Shown here in pieces: positions 8,835-19,085 of a stretch of 64,000 nucleotides of DNA; positions within the stretch are counted from its first letter, which is position 1, and each line of letters opens with the position of its first letter. Source of the stretch: Flavobacteriales bacterium. Its GTDB lineage: Bacteria > Bacteroidota > Bacteroidia > Flavobacteriales > UBA1820. The stretch covers positions 186,001 to 250,000 of the forward strand of contig QALN01000003.1 of NCBI GenBank assembly GCA_003150615.1, given 5' to 3'. The position numbers and the translations under genes were made by a program. The notes beneath the pieces were generated by a model. The model had not been told where the DNA came from. It saw only the letters and a list, made by a program, of their open reading frames with translations, and did no database searches.

Positions 8835-10421
8835 TTAAAACTCCGACGTGAAATGCAGGTGTACCGTCGGGTATTTTTCCTGAGCCATCGTTATCGAAAA
8901 TGCAGAATCGGCCAGAAAAACCTGCCTGCCGTCCTTATCGTGGGCCATAAACCGGCTTTTCACGCGCATGAAATCAGCAAATTCCTCGCCGGCAGGGTCT
9001 TCCGGCTGCACCCAGCACGCTTTGTATACCGGTACTGGCTCGTATGTGCATTTTGCGCCGTATTCGTGTTCCAGGCGGTATTGTATCACCTCGTATTGCA
9101 GCGCCCCGACAGTGCCTATTATCTTGCGTCCGTTCAAATCGAGAGTAAACAGCTGGGCTACGCCTTCGTCCATCAATTGGTCTATGCCTTTTGCCAGCTG
9201 TTTTGCTTTCATCGGGTCGGCATTGTCTATATACCGGAAATGTTCCGGCGAGAAAGAAGGTATGCCTTTGAAATTGAGCGCTTCGCCTTCCGTCAGCGTA
9301 TCGCCTATCTTGAAGTTGCCTGTATCGTGCAGTCCCACGATATCTCCGGGGAACGATTCGTCGACCACCTGTTTTTTCTCGGCGAAAAAAGCGTTCGGGC
9401 TGGCGAATTTGAACTGTTTGCCCTGGCGTACGTGCAGGTAGTTAACATTGCGGCGGAACGTTCCGGATACTATTTTGACGAATGCCAGGCGGTCGCGGTG
9501 TTTAGGGTCCATGTTGGCGTGTATTTTGAACACGAATCCGGTGAACTTTTCCTCGTCCGGCTCGACCTGGCGCACGTCGGACGTTTTAGGCCGTGGCGAC
9601 GGGGCTATCTCGACGAACGTATCCAGAAGTTCCGATACTCCGAAGTTGTTCAGTGCCGAGCCGAAGAATACCGGTTGCTGTTCTCCTGCGAGATATTTTT
9701 CGAGCGAGAACTCCGGGTATATGCCCGTGGCCAGCTCCAGGTCTTCCCGCAATTTCGATGCGTGCCGTCCGCCTATCAGCTCTTCGAGCCTGCCGGACGA
9801 TATGTCGTCTATTTCGACCGATTCGCCTATCTTTTGTTTCGACGCGCCGGAGAACAGCTTTACGTTCTTTCCCCATATGTTATATATGCCCCTGAATTCG
9901 GCTCCCATCCCTATAGGGAAGCTCATCGGGGTGACATGCAGGCCGAGTTTCTGTTCCACTTCGTCCATTATGTCGAACGCATCGCGGCCTTCGCGGTCCA
10001 GTTTGTTTACGAACACTATCATAGGGATGTTGCGCATACGGCATACCTGAACGAGTTTTTCGGTCTGTTCTTCCACGCCCTTTGCCACGTCTATTACCAC
10101 GATGACGCTGTCCACTGCCGTCAGGGTGCGGTAGGTGTCCTCGGCGAAATCCTTGTGGCCGGGGGTATCCAGTATGTTTATCTTGTATCCTTTGTATTCG
10201 AAAGCCATCACGGACGTAGCCACCGATATACCTCTCTGGCGTTCTATTTCCATGAAGTCCGAAGCCGCGCCTTTCTTTATCTTGTTCGATTTGACGGCCC
10301 CGGCTTCCTGTATCGCGCCTCCGAAAAGCAGTAATTTTTCTGTCAGCGTGGTCTTACCCGCGTCGGGGTGCGATATTATTCCGAACGTCCGTCGGCGTTT
10401 TATTTCCTCTTTGAATCCCAT
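8835..10421 (-). CDS. prfC: Peptide chain release factor 3
   Basis: This 528-residue translational GTPase recycles class I release factors RF1/RF2 from the ribosome after termination. G1 is ISHPDAGKTT (residues 17-26), G3 is DTPGHKDF (85-92) and G4 is NKLDREGRD (139-147). The C-terminal half carries RF3-specific blocks such as VGALQYEVIQYRLEHEYGAKC and AQEKYPTVHLHFTSEF. Length matches the family (about 525-530). A promoter with a good -7 box lies about 45 bp upstream. It is divergent from a glycosyltransferase gene. Confidence 0.97.
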   Translation of the reverse strand: MGFKEEIKRRRTFGIISHPDAGKTTLTEKLLLFGGAIQEAGAVKSNKIKKGAASDFMEIERQRGISVATSVMAFEYKGYKINILDTPGHKDFAEDTYRTLTAVDSVIVVIDVAKGVEEQTEKLVQVCRMRNIPMIVFVNKLDREGRDAFDIMDEVEQKLGLHVTPMSFPIGMGAEFRGIYNIWGKNVKLFSGASKQKIGESVEIDDISSGRLEELIGGRHASKLREDLELATGIYPEFSLEKYLAGEQQPVFFGSALNNFGVSELLDTFVEIAPSPRPKTSDVRQVEPDEEKFTGFVFKIHANMDPKHRDRLAFVKIVSGTFRRNVNYLHVRQGKQFKFASPNAFFAEKKQVVDESFPGDIVGLHDTGNFKIGDTLTEGEALNFKGIPSFSPEHFRYIDNADPMKAKQLAKGIDQLMDEGVAQLFTLDLNGRKIIGTVGALQYEVIQYRLEHEYGAKCTYEPVPVYKACWVQPEDPAGEEFADFMRVKSRFMAHDKDGRQVFLADSAFSITMAQEKYPTVHLHFTSEF

Positions 10422-10465
10422 TTTTTTAGTACCTGTGTCCGCGTATGGTTGGCTTACGGACGGTG

Positions 10466-10498
10466 CAAATTTAATAAAAACGGCGCACCGGCGGCAAT
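10466..10498 (-). promoter_or_regulatory. prfC promoter (ATTG-N21-TAAATTTG)
   Basis: Read on the minus strand, ATTG at 10498-10495 is followed after 21 bp by TAAATTTG at 10473-10466. The -7 box matches the TAnnTTTG consensus exactly. The ATG of prfC lies 45 bp downstream. Confidence 0.6.
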
Positions 10499-10522
10499 AA
10501 ATCGGCCGATGAGGTCCATTTA

Positions 10523-10554
10523 TTTGTACGTAAGTTTATAAAAAAGTACTTTTG
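10523..10554 (+). promoter_or_regulatory. Glycosyltransferase promoter (TTTG-N20-TACTTTTG)
   Basis: TTTG at 10523-10526, then exactly 20 bp, then TACTTTTG at 10547-10554: a full match to the Bacteroidetes housekeeping promoter. It overlaps an in-frame ATG at 10552, so the true start must be the ATG at 10576. Confidence 0.75.
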
Positions 10555-10575
10555 TCAGGTTACAATTATCGGCCG

Positions 10576-11706
10576 ATGAAAATAGGTTTCGACGCGAAGC
10601 GTCTTTTCAACAACACCTCCGGGCTGGGCAATTACAGCCGTACGCTCGTCGGTTCGCTCGCGGTGGAATATCCCGGCGACACGCATGTGCTGTTCACTCC
10701 GAAACGCAAACTCCGTGTAGATTTCCTGCCTGCGGAAAATGTCCGTGTGGAAACCCCGCGCGGGATGTATAAACTATCTGGCGGGCTGTGGCGTACAGTG
10801 GCCATTGCGGGACTTTGCAAGCGTGAAAGGCTGGACATATATCACGGTCTGAGCCACGAGCTGCCGGCGGGAATAGAAAAAACCGGAGTCAAATCCGTCG
10901 TAACCATGCACGACCTTATCTTTATGCGTCATCCGGAACTTTACGGTCCGGTGGATGCGTGGATACACACCCGCAAGGCTCGTTACGCATGCCGGACGGC
11001 CGACGCAGTGATAGCGATAAGCCGCCAGACGAGGGACGACGTCGTCGAGTTGCTCGGCGTTCCTCCCGAAAAAGTGCATGTGGTATATCAGGGTATAAAC
11101 GAAGCCGCTTTTTCCCGTGAAATACCGCATGATGAAGTTGAACGGGAACTTGCAGCGTTCGCACTGCCCGAAAAATTCATACTGTGTGTCGGAACCGTGG
11201 AAAGGCGCAAGAACCAGATGGTGCTCCTCAAAGCTCTCGCCCGTACGCCTGAGGCCAATCTTGTCATCGTAGGCCGGAAAAGCGGCGGATACTACCGCGA
11301 ACTCGATAAATTCGCAAAATCCAACGGGCTTTCGGACAGGGTGCGCTTTTTGTCTGGGGTTACCGACCGTCAGCTTGCCTGCCTGTATAAAAAATGCCTG
11401 TTCGTGGCCTATATGAGCATATACGAAGGTTTCGGACTGCCGATAGTCGAGGCCCTTGGCAATGGCCGCGCTGTACTCACATCGTCCGGCGGATGTTTTT
11501 CGGAAGCGGCCGGCAAAGGGGCGCTGTACGCTCCGTGTGCCGACGATGTTGCCGTAGCCTCGGCCATGTCGCGCCTGTGGAATGACGGACAACTGAGAAA
11601 AGCGCTCGCAGAGGCCGGCAAGGAGCACATAAAGGCTTTTTCCGGCGGCGTCCCTGCCGTGAAAGTACACGGATTGTACGAATCGCTCCTGTCAGGGAAA
11701 CGTTAA
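10576..11706 (+). CDS. Glycosyltransferase family 4 (GT-B fold)
   Basis: The 376-residue enzyme has the N-terminal acceptor domain start MKIGFDAKRLFNNTSGLGNY (Gly-rich loop) and a C-terminal donor-binding domain with ILCVGTVERRKNQMVLLKAL and the E-x7-E motif YEGFGLPIVEALGNGRA. It should transfer a sugar from a nucleotide-sugar donor at the cytoplasmic face of the membrane, probably to an envelope glycan; donor and acceptor are unknown. It stands alone between divergent prfC and the rimP operon, not in a polysaccharide cluster. The start at 10576 is set by the promoter at 10523-10554. There is no signal peptide or membrane helix. Confidence 0.9.
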   Translation: MKIGFDAKRLFNNTSGLGNYSRTLVGSLAVEYPGDTHVLFTPKRKLRVDFLPAENVRVETPRGMYKLSGGLWRTVAIAGLCKRERLDIYHGLSHELPAGIEKTGVKSVVTMHDLIFMRHPELYGPVDAWIHTRKARYACRTADAVIAISRQTRDDVVELLGVPPEKVHVVYQGINEAAFSREIPHDEVERELAAFALPEKFILCVGTVERRKNQMVLLKALARTPEANLVIVGRKSGGYYRELDKFAKSNGLSDRVRFLSGVTDRQLACLYKKCLFVAYMSIYEGFGLPIVEALGNGRAVLTSSGGCFSEAAGKGALYAPCADDVAVASAMSRLWNDGQLRKALAEAGKEHIKAFSGGVPAVKVHGLYESLLSGKR

Positions 11707-11750
11707 ATGACGTCCCGCTCATCCGGCTGTTAACCAAAATATTATAAAAA

Positions 11751-11782
11751 TTTGTTTTTTCCGCATAAATGAAGTATTTTTG
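11751..11782 (+). promoter_or_regulatory. rimP-nusA-infB operon promoter (TTTG-N20-TATTTTTG)
   Basis: TTTG at 11751-11754 and TATTTTTG at 11775-11782 are separated by exactly 20 bp, a full match to the Bacteroidetes consensus. The leader to rimP is about 80 nt. Confidence 0.75.
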
Positions 11783-11867
11783 TGGGCGGAAATGGGATAT
11801 GAAAAGAAAGTTGGGGGGCGGTGATGCTCCCCAAGTTTTTTAATAAGGCAAAGCGATACGAACGCAT

Positions 11868-12338
11868 ATGGACAAGGCATTGGTAAAGGAACTGATAGAC
11901 GGAGCGCTGGCGGAAAATCCGGCGGTGTTTCTTGTCGACTGGAGCATATCGCCGGACAACGACATAAAAGTATGGGTTGACGGCGATGATGGTGTGGACC
12001 TTGAGGAAATAATACGCATATCCCGCGCCATAGAGCACAGCGACCGCCTGGACCGCGAGGCTGATGATTTTTCCCTCTCGGTTTCCACCCCCGGAGTGGA
12101 CGCCCCGCTGAAACTCAAAAGGCAGTACGTGAAGAACACTGGCAGGACTTTGTCCGTCGAGACCGTTTCCGGAGAAAAGGCCGAAGGCGAACTGACGGAG
12201 GCCGGCGAGGATGCGATAACGCTCTCGTGGAGCGTGCGCGAACCCAAACCGGTAGGCAAGGGCAGGCACACGGTGGTCAAGACAGCCGTGATACCCTATT
12301 GCGACATAAAAAAGGCCGTCGTAAAGCTGAAGTTCTGA
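11868..12338 (+). CDS. rimP: Ribosome maturation factor RimP
   Basis: The 156-residue cytoplasmic protein is needed for maturation of the 30S ribosomal subunit. Family features are VDWSISPDNDIKVWVDGDDGV (first alpha/beta domain), the LDREADDFSLSVSTPGVDAPLK block (the conserved 'Y.LEVSSPG.DRPL' region) and a C-terminal Sm-like barrel. It is the first gene of the conserved rimP-nusA-infB order, 72 bp before nusA. Residues 90-130 are more divergent than usual. Confidence 0.93.
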   Translation: MDKALVKELIDGALAENPAVFLVDWSISPDNDIKVWVDGDDGVDLEEIIRISRAIEHSDRLDREADDFSLSVSTPGVDAPLKLKRQYVKNTGRTLSVETVSGEKAEGELTEAGEDAITLSWSVREPKPVGKGRHTVVKTAVIPYCDIKKAVVKLKF

Positions 12339-12410
12339 CCGGCAGTAAAACGGCAAAGAATTAAATAGAAAAAACAAAAAAATATATCACTAATTATTCG
12401 ACACGTTTAA

Positions 12411-13640
12411 ATGGATAATTCAGCATTAATAGATTCGTTTTCCGAATTTAAGGATTTTAAGAAGATAGACCGCCTGACCCTCACGGCTATCCTCGAAGAA
12501 GTTTTCCGCACGGCCCTTAAAAAGAAGTTCGGCACGGACGACAACTTCAACATCGTGGTAAACCCCGACAAGGGGGACCTTCAGATATGGCGCAACCGTA
12601 TCGTGGTTGCCGACGGACAGGTCGAAGACCCGATGGCTGAAATGCCGCTTTCGGAAGCCCGCAAGATACAGGACGACTTTGAAGTGGGTGAGGAAGTATC
12701 CGAGGAAGTGAAGATAGAAGACCTCGGACGCCGCGCCATACTGGCGCTTCGCCAAAACCTCGTGGCCCGTATATTCGAGCACGACAACGCTACCATTTTC
12801 AAACGTTTCGAAGACCTCAAGGGAACTATAATAACAGGAGAGGCACACCATGTGCGCCCAAAGATGGCCATAATACACGACGAGTACCAGAATGAACTGG
12901 TGCTTCCGCGCGAGGAGCAGATACCTTCCGACTCGTTCCGCAAAGGCGAGCCTGTCAAAGCGCTTGTCAAATCCGTCGAGATACGCGGTTCCAAACCCAA
13001 CGTGATACTCTCGCGTGTGGATCCGCTTTTCCTCGAACGCCTTTTCGAGCAGGAAATACCGGAGATTGCCGACGGCATCATAACGATAAAGAAAGTGGTG
13101 CGCATACCTGGAGAGAAAGCGAAAGTAGCTGTGGAATCGTACGACGACCGCATAGACCCGGTAGGTGCCTGCGTGGGTATGAAGGGTTCCCGCATACACG
13201 GTATCGTGCGCGAGTTGGGTGGTGAAAATATCGACGTGATAAATTACACGACCAACCTTCAACTGATGGTGACAAGGGCGTTGGCCCCGGCAAAACTGTC
13301 CACCATAGAGATAGACGAGGCTTCGCACCATATATCCGTTTACGTAAAGCCGGACGAGGTATCCAAAGCGATAGGAAAACAGGGTCAGAACATACGTCTG
13401 GCGTCTCAACTGGTAGGTTACGAGATAGACATCTACCGCGACACCCCGGAGGAGGACATAGACCTTTCCGAGTTTGCCGACGAGATAGACGGTTGGGTGA
13501 TAGCCGAATTCCAGCGCGTAGGATGCGATTCGGCAAAGAGCGTGCTCGAACTTGGCAAGGACGAACTCCTTCGCCGCACGGATCTGGAGGAGGAAACGAT
13601 AGACCATGTTCTGGAAGTCCTCTCTTCCGAATTCGAATAA
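12411..13640 (+). CDS. nusA: Transcription termination/antitermination factor NusA
   Basis: The 409-residue RNA-polymerase-binding factor has an N-terminal RNAP-binding domain (1-130), an S1 RNA-binding domain (about 138-203), KH1 with the loop GMKGSRI (256-262) and KH2 with IGKQGQNIRLA (321-331). It lacks the C-terminal acidic repeats of the E. coli protein, as is usual outside the gammaproteobacteria, but a short helix-hairpin-like tail remains (from about 365, GWVIAEFQRVGCDSAKSVLE). It controls pausing and termination and couples to translation. It is the middle gene of the rimP-nusA-infB operon. Confidence 0.97.
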   Translation: MDNSALIDSFSEFKDFKKIDRLTLTAILEEVFRTALKKKFGTDDNFNIVVNPDKGDLQIWRNRIVVADGQVEDPMAEMPLSEARKIQDDFEVGEEVSEEVKIEDLGRRAILALRQNLVARIFEHDNATIFKRFEDLKGTIITGEAHHVRPKMAIIHDEYQNELVLPREEQIPSDSFRKGEPVKALVKSVEIRGSKPNVILSRVDPLFLERLFEQEIPEIADGIITIKKVVRIPGEKAKVAVESYDDRIDPVGACVGMKGSRIHGIVRELGGENIDVINYTTNLQLMVTRALAPAKLSTIEIDEASHHISVYVKPDEVSKAIGKQGQNIRLASQLVGYEIDIYRDTPEEDIDLSEFADEIDGWVIAEFQRVGCDSAKSVLELGKDELLRRTDLEEETIDHVLEVLSSEFE

Positions 13641-13755
13641 ATGTTTTATGTGTCGTACGCCGGGTGACACCGGCCAATTGTATTGAAAAATGTGCCGTCT
13701 TTATGGCTGGGCCGGCATGAAAAACTAAAAAAAGGCTTAAGATAAAGAATTTAGT

Positions 13756-16572
13756 ATGGCTGATATTGTAACAAAACGCCTCAACAAAGTATTAACCGAA
13801 CTCAACATCTCGATGGATCGGGCAGTGGAGTATCTGGCCAAAAAAGGCATAGAGATAAAACCCGACCCGAACACGAAGATAGAGGCTCACGTTTATCAAA
13901 TCCTTGAACAGGGATTCGAGCAGGACAAGAGCAAAAAACAGCTGATAGAGGAGGTTAATCAGGCAAAGCGCGAGGAAAAGGAGAAACAGCGGATAGCCAA
14001 GGAACAGCAGCAGGCGGAAGCGCAGAAAGCCGAGGAGGAAAAAGCCGCAGCTCAGGCTGCCGCAGAAGCAGCTGCAGCGAAAAATCTCGCGAAAGAGCCG
14101 GAACCGGAGGTGATAAAAGGAAAGTCCGATGTGGTGGTCAGTGTAAAACCCGTCGGCAAGATAGACCTGGATGCCATAAACCGCCCGGCAGCCAAGCATT
14201 CCCGTGCGGAAAAACCGGCTGAAAAAGCCAAGGCTCCTCAGGCGGAACCTACCAAACCTGCGGAACAGCAGCCGCAGCCCGCTCCGGAACCTGCTGTTGA
14301 AGCACCGGAGCCGGCAAGTCCGACTGTTACGCCGAATAAGCAGCCCAATCAGCCCGAACAACCGCATGAAGCCGAAAAGATAGAAACGAAATATCAAAAA
14401 CTCGAAGGCCCCAAGACTCTTGGCAAGATAGACCTGAGCGTTTTTGAAAAACCGAAAACCGACCCGGCAAAGAAAGGTCCGGCAGGAACTGCCGCCGATC
14501 AGGCCAAGAAAAAACGCAAACGCAAACGCGGCGAAAAGGTAACAGGGGAAGCTATGCAACCGGGAACCGGAACTCCGCGTCCGGCAGGACAGGCTCCGCA
14601 GCGACCGCAGGGCGCATCCGGCGGCAGGTCGAGGCAGCAGCAACAGCGCAAGGTAGAGCACGCAGAACTTACCGACGAGGAAATATCGAAACAGATAAAG
14701 GAAACGCTCGATAAGCTAACCTCCAAGAGCGGAAAGGGCAAGGCCGCCAAGTACCGCAAGGAAAAGCGCATTTTCCGCCGCGACGAAGCACAGCGTGAAG
14801 CCGAGCGCGAGGCCGAAGAAAGCAAGATAATAAAAGTGACGGAATACGTCACCGTTTCCGAACTGGCTTCGATGATGAATGTCCCTGTAACACAGGTGAT
14901 ATCTTCCTGCATGCAGTTGGGTATAATGGCGGCCATGAACCAGAGGCTCGATGCCGAAACGCTGAGCGTTGTGGCCGACGAATTCGGTTATGAGGTACAG
15001 TTCGTCGATGCCGACCTCGAAGAAGCGGTATTTGAAACTCCGGACGATGAAAAAGACCTGCGCCGCCGCGCGCCGATAGTAACCGTTATGGGACACGTCG
15101 ATCATGGTAAAACATCGCTTCTGGACAATATCCGCCGCTCTAACGTCATAGCTGGCGAGGCAGGCGGCATAACGCAGCACATAGCCGCATATTCGGTAAA
15201 ACTCGAATCCGGACAGCAGATAACGTTCCTCGATACTCCCGGTCACGAGGCATTCACCGCCATGCGTGCCCGAGGCGCTCAGGTTACCGACATAGCCATC
15301 ATAGTTATCGCTGCCGACAGCGACGTGATGCCCCAGACGCGCGAGGCCATTTCCCATGCCCAGGCCGCCGGAGTGCCTATGGTCATAGCCATAAACAAAG
15401 TCGATTTGCCAACGGCAAATCCGGACAAGATACGCGAAAGCCTGGCCAATATGAATATTCTGGTCGAGGAATGGGGCGGAAAGGTGCAGTGTCAGGAAAT
15501 ATCCGCCAAAAAAGGCATAGGAGTGAACGACCTGCTCGAAAAAGTATTGCTCGAAGCCGAAATGCTCGAACTTAAGGCCAATCCGGACCGTAATGCCGTG
15601 GGAACCGTTATCGAAGCGTCACTGGACAAGGGACGCGGTTATATCGCTACGGTGCTGGTGCAGAACGGTACGCTTAAAGTGGGCGACTACTCCCTTTCAG
15701 GGCAATACAGCGGCAAGGTGAAAGCCATGTTCGACGAACGCGGAAATAAAGTCGACAAGGCAGGACCTTCGCGTCCGGTACTGGTGCTTGGCTTGGACGG
15801 TTCTCCGCAGGCTGGCGACAAATACATGGTATTCGACGACGAGAAGGAAGCCAAGCAGATAGCCGCACGCCGTATGCAGCTCAAACGCGAGCAGAGCGTA
15901 CGTGCAAGCAAACACATAACGCTCGATGAGATAGGGCGCCGCATAGCGATAGGAGATTTCAAAGAGTTGAATATCATAATCAAGGGCGATGTGGACGGTT
16001 CCGTGGAGGCTCTTACCGATTCGCTCGAAAACCTTTCTACGGACAAGATACATATCAATATCATACACCGCGCTGTCGGTCAGATAACCGAATCCGACGT
16101 GCTTCTAGCATCGGCATCCGAAGCCATCATCATAGGATTCAACGTCCGCCCGTCCACCAATGCAAAACGCCTTGCCGAGCAGGAGCAGATAGACATACGT
16201 ACATATTCCATCATCTACGATGCTATAAACGAGGTCAAAGATGCCATGGAAGGTATGCTTGCTCCAGAATTCAAGGAAGAAATAGTCTGCAACGTCGAGG
16301 TGCGGCAAGTGTACAAGATATCGAAAGTGGGTACTATCGCCGGCTGTATGGTTCTGGACGGAAAAATCACCCGCAACACCAAGATCCGTGTCATACGCGA
16401 CGGAGTGGTTGTCCACACCGGCGAACTCGACTCGCTCAAACGCTTCAAGGACGACGTGAAGGAAGTGTCCAAAGGCTACGAATGCGGCCTTAGCATCGCC
16501 AGGTACAACGACATACAGGAAGGCGATATCATAGAAGGTTACCAGATGGTCGAGGTTAAGCCTAAGTTGTAA
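13756..16572 (+). CDS. infB: Translation initiation factor IF-2
   Basis: The 938-residue GTPase delivers initiator tRNA to the 30S subunit. Residues 1-55 form the conserved N-terminal helical domain. A long Ala/Gln/Lys/Pro-rich linker (about 60-300) follows and ends in [17 protein letters not shown]. Residues about 360-430 form the second IF2-N domain ([20 protein letters not shown]). The G domain has GHVDHGKT (about 446-453), DTPGHEAF (about 493) and NKVD (about 546). Domains II-IV follow to the conserved end. The linker is low-complexity and probably length-variable between strains. It is the last gene of the operon and is followed by a strong terminator. Confidence 0.97.
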   Translation: MADIVTKRLNKVLTELNISMDRAVEYLAKKGIEIKPDPNTKIEAHVYQILEQGFEQDKSKKQLIEEVNQAKREEKEKQRIAKEQQQAEAQKAEEEKAAAQAAAEAAAAKNLAKEPEPEVIKGKSDVVVSVKPVGKIDLDAINRPAAKHSRAEKPAEKAKAPQAEPTKPAEQQPQPAPEPAVEAPEPASPTVTPNKQPNQPEQPHEAEKIETKYQKLEGPKTLGKIDLSVFEKPKTDPAKKGPAGTAADQAKKKRKRKRGEKVTGEAMQPGTGTPRPAGQAPQRPQGASGGRSRQQQQRKVEHAELTDEEISKQIKETLDKLTSKSGKGKAAKYRKEKRIFRRDEAQREAEREAEESKIIKVTEYVTVSELASMMNVPVTQVISSCMQLGIMAAMNQRLDAETLSVVADEFGYEVQFVDADLEEAVFETPDDEKDLRRRAPIVTVMGHVDHGKTSLLDNIRRSNVIAGEAGGITQHIAAYSVKLESGQQITFLDTPGHEAFTAMRARGAQVTDIAIIVIAADSDVMPQTREAISHAQAAGVPMVIAINKVDLPTANPDKIRESLANMNILVEEWGGKVQCQEISAKKGIGVNDLLEKVLLEAEMLELKANPDRNAVGTVIEASLDKGRGYIATVLVQNGTLKVGDYSLSGQYSGKVKAMFDERGNKVDKAGPSRPVLVLGLDGSPQAGDKYMVFDDEKEAKQIAARRMQLKREQSVRASKHITLDEIGRRIAIGDFKELNIIIKGDVDGSVEALTDSLENLSTDKIHINIIHRAVGQITESDVLLASASEAIIIGFNVRPSTNAKRLAEQEQIDIRTYSIIYDAINEVKDAMEGMLAPEFKEEIVCNVEVRQVYKISKVGTIAGCMVLDGKITRNTKIRVIRDGVVVHTGELDSLKRFKDDVKEVSKGYECGLSIARYNDIQEGDIIEGYQMVEVKPKL

Positions 16573-16605
16573 CACGTTTTTACATTGACGGAAAAAACAT
16601 GAATG

Positions 16606-16640
16606 AAACCCGCCAGGCAAATTTGCCTGGCGGGTTTTTT
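16606..16640 (+). terminator. Rho-independent terminator after infB
   Basis: A perfect 16-bp palindrome (16606-16621 with 16622-16637, core CCCGCCAGGCAAA) is followed by TTTTTT. It sits between convergent infB and the DJ-1 gene and could stop both. Confidence 0.9.
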
Positions 16641-16682
16641 ATGGCTCGTAACTTATTTTCGGCAGGCGGAACGCCGCGTTTT

Positions 16683-17210
16683 TTATTTCAGTTCCCGGAG
16701 CAATGCAGGCAATATCTCGCGAATGTCGTTTTCGTCGCGTGCGGTGTAAAAATTACCGTCATGGGTTCCTGCTTCTCCGGTGGCTATGCCGTTCTTTATT
16801 GCAGGCGCGGCCAATGGATGTGCTGCCATCCGCACTCCCGCATCCACCCCTGCAATCTCGAATGCCAGCGCAGCGGCGCAGTGTCCGGCCATGATTTTCT
16901 TTTCCCCGGCGAAAAGGCGTATTACTTCAATCATGTCGGTGTTGTATTGTTTGTCGGCGTTTTGTCCGAATACGGGCATCGCATCGCCGCAGGCGAAAAT
17001 GAGCGCATCGAAATCGCCGGTACGTTCTTTCAGTTCTGCCACCGTACCGTTTGCGGTCAGAGGTATCCCCGAATTGGTCTTTATGTCCCGTGAAGGCGCC
17101 GCTGCGAATACTTCGTATCCGACGCCATTTTCATAGAACGCTTCCAGGTATTGGAAAAGGCCGCTTCCGTTTACGGGATTTACGGCCAGTACAGCTGCTT
17201 TTTTTGACAT
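16683..17210 (-). CDS. DJ-1/PfpI superfamily protein
   Basis: The 175-residue flavodoxin-like protein carries the nucleophile elbow AGHCAAALAF with Cys111 and the upstream ALIFACGDAMP strand, the layout of DJ-1/ThiJ/PfpI proteins. Members include glyoxalase/deglycase-like enzymes, chaperones and peptidases. The immediate Glu/His partners cannot be assigned by eye, so activity is open. It is divergent from the metallophosphatase, with only 73 bp between their starts, so their regulation may be linked. Confidence 0.8.
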   Translation of the reverse strand: MSKKAAVLAVNPVNGSGLFQYLEAFYENGVGYEVFAAAPSRDIKTNSGIPLTANGTVAELKERTGDFDALIFACGDAMPVFGQNADKQYNTDMIEVIRLFAGEKKIMAGHCAAALAFEIAGVDAGVRMAAHPLAAPAIKNGIATGEAGTHDGNFYTARDENDIREILPALLRELK

Positions 17211-17222
17211 GGTCTTAAATGT

Positions 17223-17254
17223 TTTGGTTATTCTTGATAAGTTGGTTATTTTTG
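17223..17254 (+). promoter_or_regulatory. Metallophosphatase promoter (TTTG-N20-TATTTTTG)
   Basis: TTTG at 17223-17226 and TATTTTTG at 17247-17254 have an exact 20-bp spacer. This sets the phosphatase start at the ATG at 17284 rather than further upstream. Confidence 0.75.
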
Positions 17255-17283
17255 TTTGTCATAATTTCAAAACAATAATTTTT

Positions 17284-18578
17284 ATGAGGCTCAAATATAT
17301 ATTGTTCGCCGCGTTGGCGCTGGGTGTTGCGTATTCCTCCCAGGCGCAAAACGAACGCAAAAACGAAGACGGAAGCGCTTACACCGTAATTGCCAATCCT
17401 GGGGAAAAAGCCGACAGCCAGGTGCGTATCAACTGGCATGCCGATTTGGACAGCGGGAAAAAGAATTACTGCATCTACACCAAACGCAGAGATACTAAAT
17501 GGAAAAAAGCAAAAAAAATACGTGCTCACGCTGAGTTTTGCACGGCATTTGACAGCCTTTACTCCAAAAAGGCCAACGGAGAGAATTTTTATGAAGACGC
17601 AGTTTTTATGCGTTACAAAGTAGAGCTTAAAGGCCTTGAGCCCGATACTGAATACATGTACCGCGTCGGTGCGGGTAAAGGCGGCCAGATACGTTACTTT
17701 AAGACCGCCCCGTCTTCCGGAGCATGGAGCGCCGCCATTATTTCCGATTTCCACTCGTACACGCCTCTGCCTAAACGTCTGGATGCGGCTATGGGTATGA
17801 TTGGCATGCTGGAAAAATGCAACGGCGGCGATTTTGATATCGTACTGCACGTGGGCGATATATGCGCATGGGGCGGAAGCTATTCTTTCTGGCGCAGTAT
17901 GTACAGCGAACCTTATTTTTCCAAATACCTGTGGGCTGGGGTAAACGGAAACCACGATAACATGGACCGCACGTCTTCCCGCCTTTCCAACGATTATTTC
18001 AGGTACGTGAACAACAATCCCGATAACGGTTATGATGGAGAAGAAGGGGTATGTTATCATTTCACCTACGGTAACGCCCTGTTCATAATGCTCTCAACAG
18101 CGAGAGCATGCGAAGCGCGGAAGGCCTTGCCGCAGCGCAGGCATGGGTCAGGGATGTGATAAAATCCAACCCGGCCAAATACGTCGTCGTCATGGAGCAT
18201 TACCAGTGGTTTTTCGGGGAAAGCGGCCGGACATCGCAATACGGGCGTTGGAAAGACCTGTTCGATGAATGCGGGGTCGACCTTGCCATCGGAGCCAACA
18301 ATCATATATACGCGCGCACCAATGCCATTTACCAGGGACGTGAGACGGACGGAAGCAAAGGCACTGTTTACATCCAGACACCATCTTCGGACAACGAGCG
18401 TGGCCAGGGGCTCAAGGAATGGACCGACAACAAAGACCTCATAAAGTTCCGTTGGACGGAAGGCGGCAGCACGGTAGGGGCCATACTTCTCCGCGCCGAT
18501 GACAGCAAACTGCACCTGACGCTTTACGACCGCAACGGCAATGCTTTGGACAGCGTTTCGGTTGCCGCCAAAAGATAA
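17284..18578 (+). pseudogene. Exported metallophosphatase (purple acid phosphatase-like) with a frameshift
   Basis: Two overlapping frames together make one protein of about 431 residues. Part one (from 17284) has a signal peptide (MRLKYILFAALALGV...SSQAQ), a fibronectin-like N-terminal domain (about 40-145) and the first metallophosphatase motifs: ISDFHSY, HVGDICAWGG and GVNGNHDNM. At about 18091-18096 the frame changes: ATG CTC TCA ACA leads to a stop at 18159, while the other frame continues LNSESMRSAEGLAAAQAWV, then VVVMEHYQWFF and ANNHIYAR, which supply the remaining metal ligands. Removing one CT from the CTCTC run restores one frame. It may be a true mutation, a sequencing error, phase variation or recoding. 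Substrate unknown. Confidence 0.8.
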
Positions 18579-18722
18579 ACCGTTTACCGTGTGCATGCGC
18601 TTTGTTATCATACGGCAAAAGTAATCCCTTTGATTCGCACGCGCAAGAACGTACCGGATTGTGAGGAACTTACACGGAAGTAACTAATGTTGTACGTCAG
18701 GTTTTTCCGCAGATGAAATATT

Positions 18723-19085
18723 ATGAAAAAATTCAACGCTACAGGTCGGTGTCCAATAAGGGACGTGCTTTCCCGTTTAGGGAATAAATGGTCCATGCTG
18801 GTTATGGTAAGCCTGTATGCAAACGGCACGATGCGTTTCAACGACGTGCAAAGGTCCATAGGCGACATATCGCAAAGGATGCTGGCCGTGACGCTTCGTG
18901 GTCTTGAAGATTTCGGTTTGGTGGCAAGGGAGGTATTTCCCGAAGTCCCGCCGAGGGTTGAATACAGCCTGACCGAACGCGGCAGAAGCCTTATGCCTCA
19001 TTTGCGGGCTTTGGTTGAATGGGCCGGGGAAAACATGGACGGCATTATGGACAACATTGCCAAAACCGTTTCGGACAAACAGTAA
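18723..19085 (+). CDS. HxlR family winged-helix transcriptional regulator
   Basis: The 120-residue protein has the family's conserved near-N-terminal cysteine (GRCPIRDVLSRLGNKWSMLV), the wHTH core FNDVQRSIGDISQRMLAVTLRGLEDFGLV and the wing VPPRVEYSLTERGRSL. HxlR-type regulators often sense reactive electrophiles or oxidants through that cysteine. It lies between the phosphatase and the SGNH hydrolase in the same direction, so it may control this cluster. The minus strand at 18624-18616 carries a TACTTTTG-like box, but no divergent gene is seen. Confidence 0.9.
   Translation: MKKFNATGRCPIRDVLSRLGNKWSMLVMVSLYANGTMRFNDVQRSIGDISQRMLAVTLRGLEDFGLVAREVFPEVPPRVEYSLTERGRSLMPHLRALVEWAGENMDGIMDNIAKTVSDKQ

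Noticed and set aside
8763..10334. Long rightward open frame of 523 codons
   Set aside because: It is the antisense shadow of prfC, which has all GTPase motifs on the other strand.
12426..13670. Long leftward open frame of 414 codons
   Set aside because: Antisense shadow of nusA, with no domain and unusual Tyr/Val/His content.
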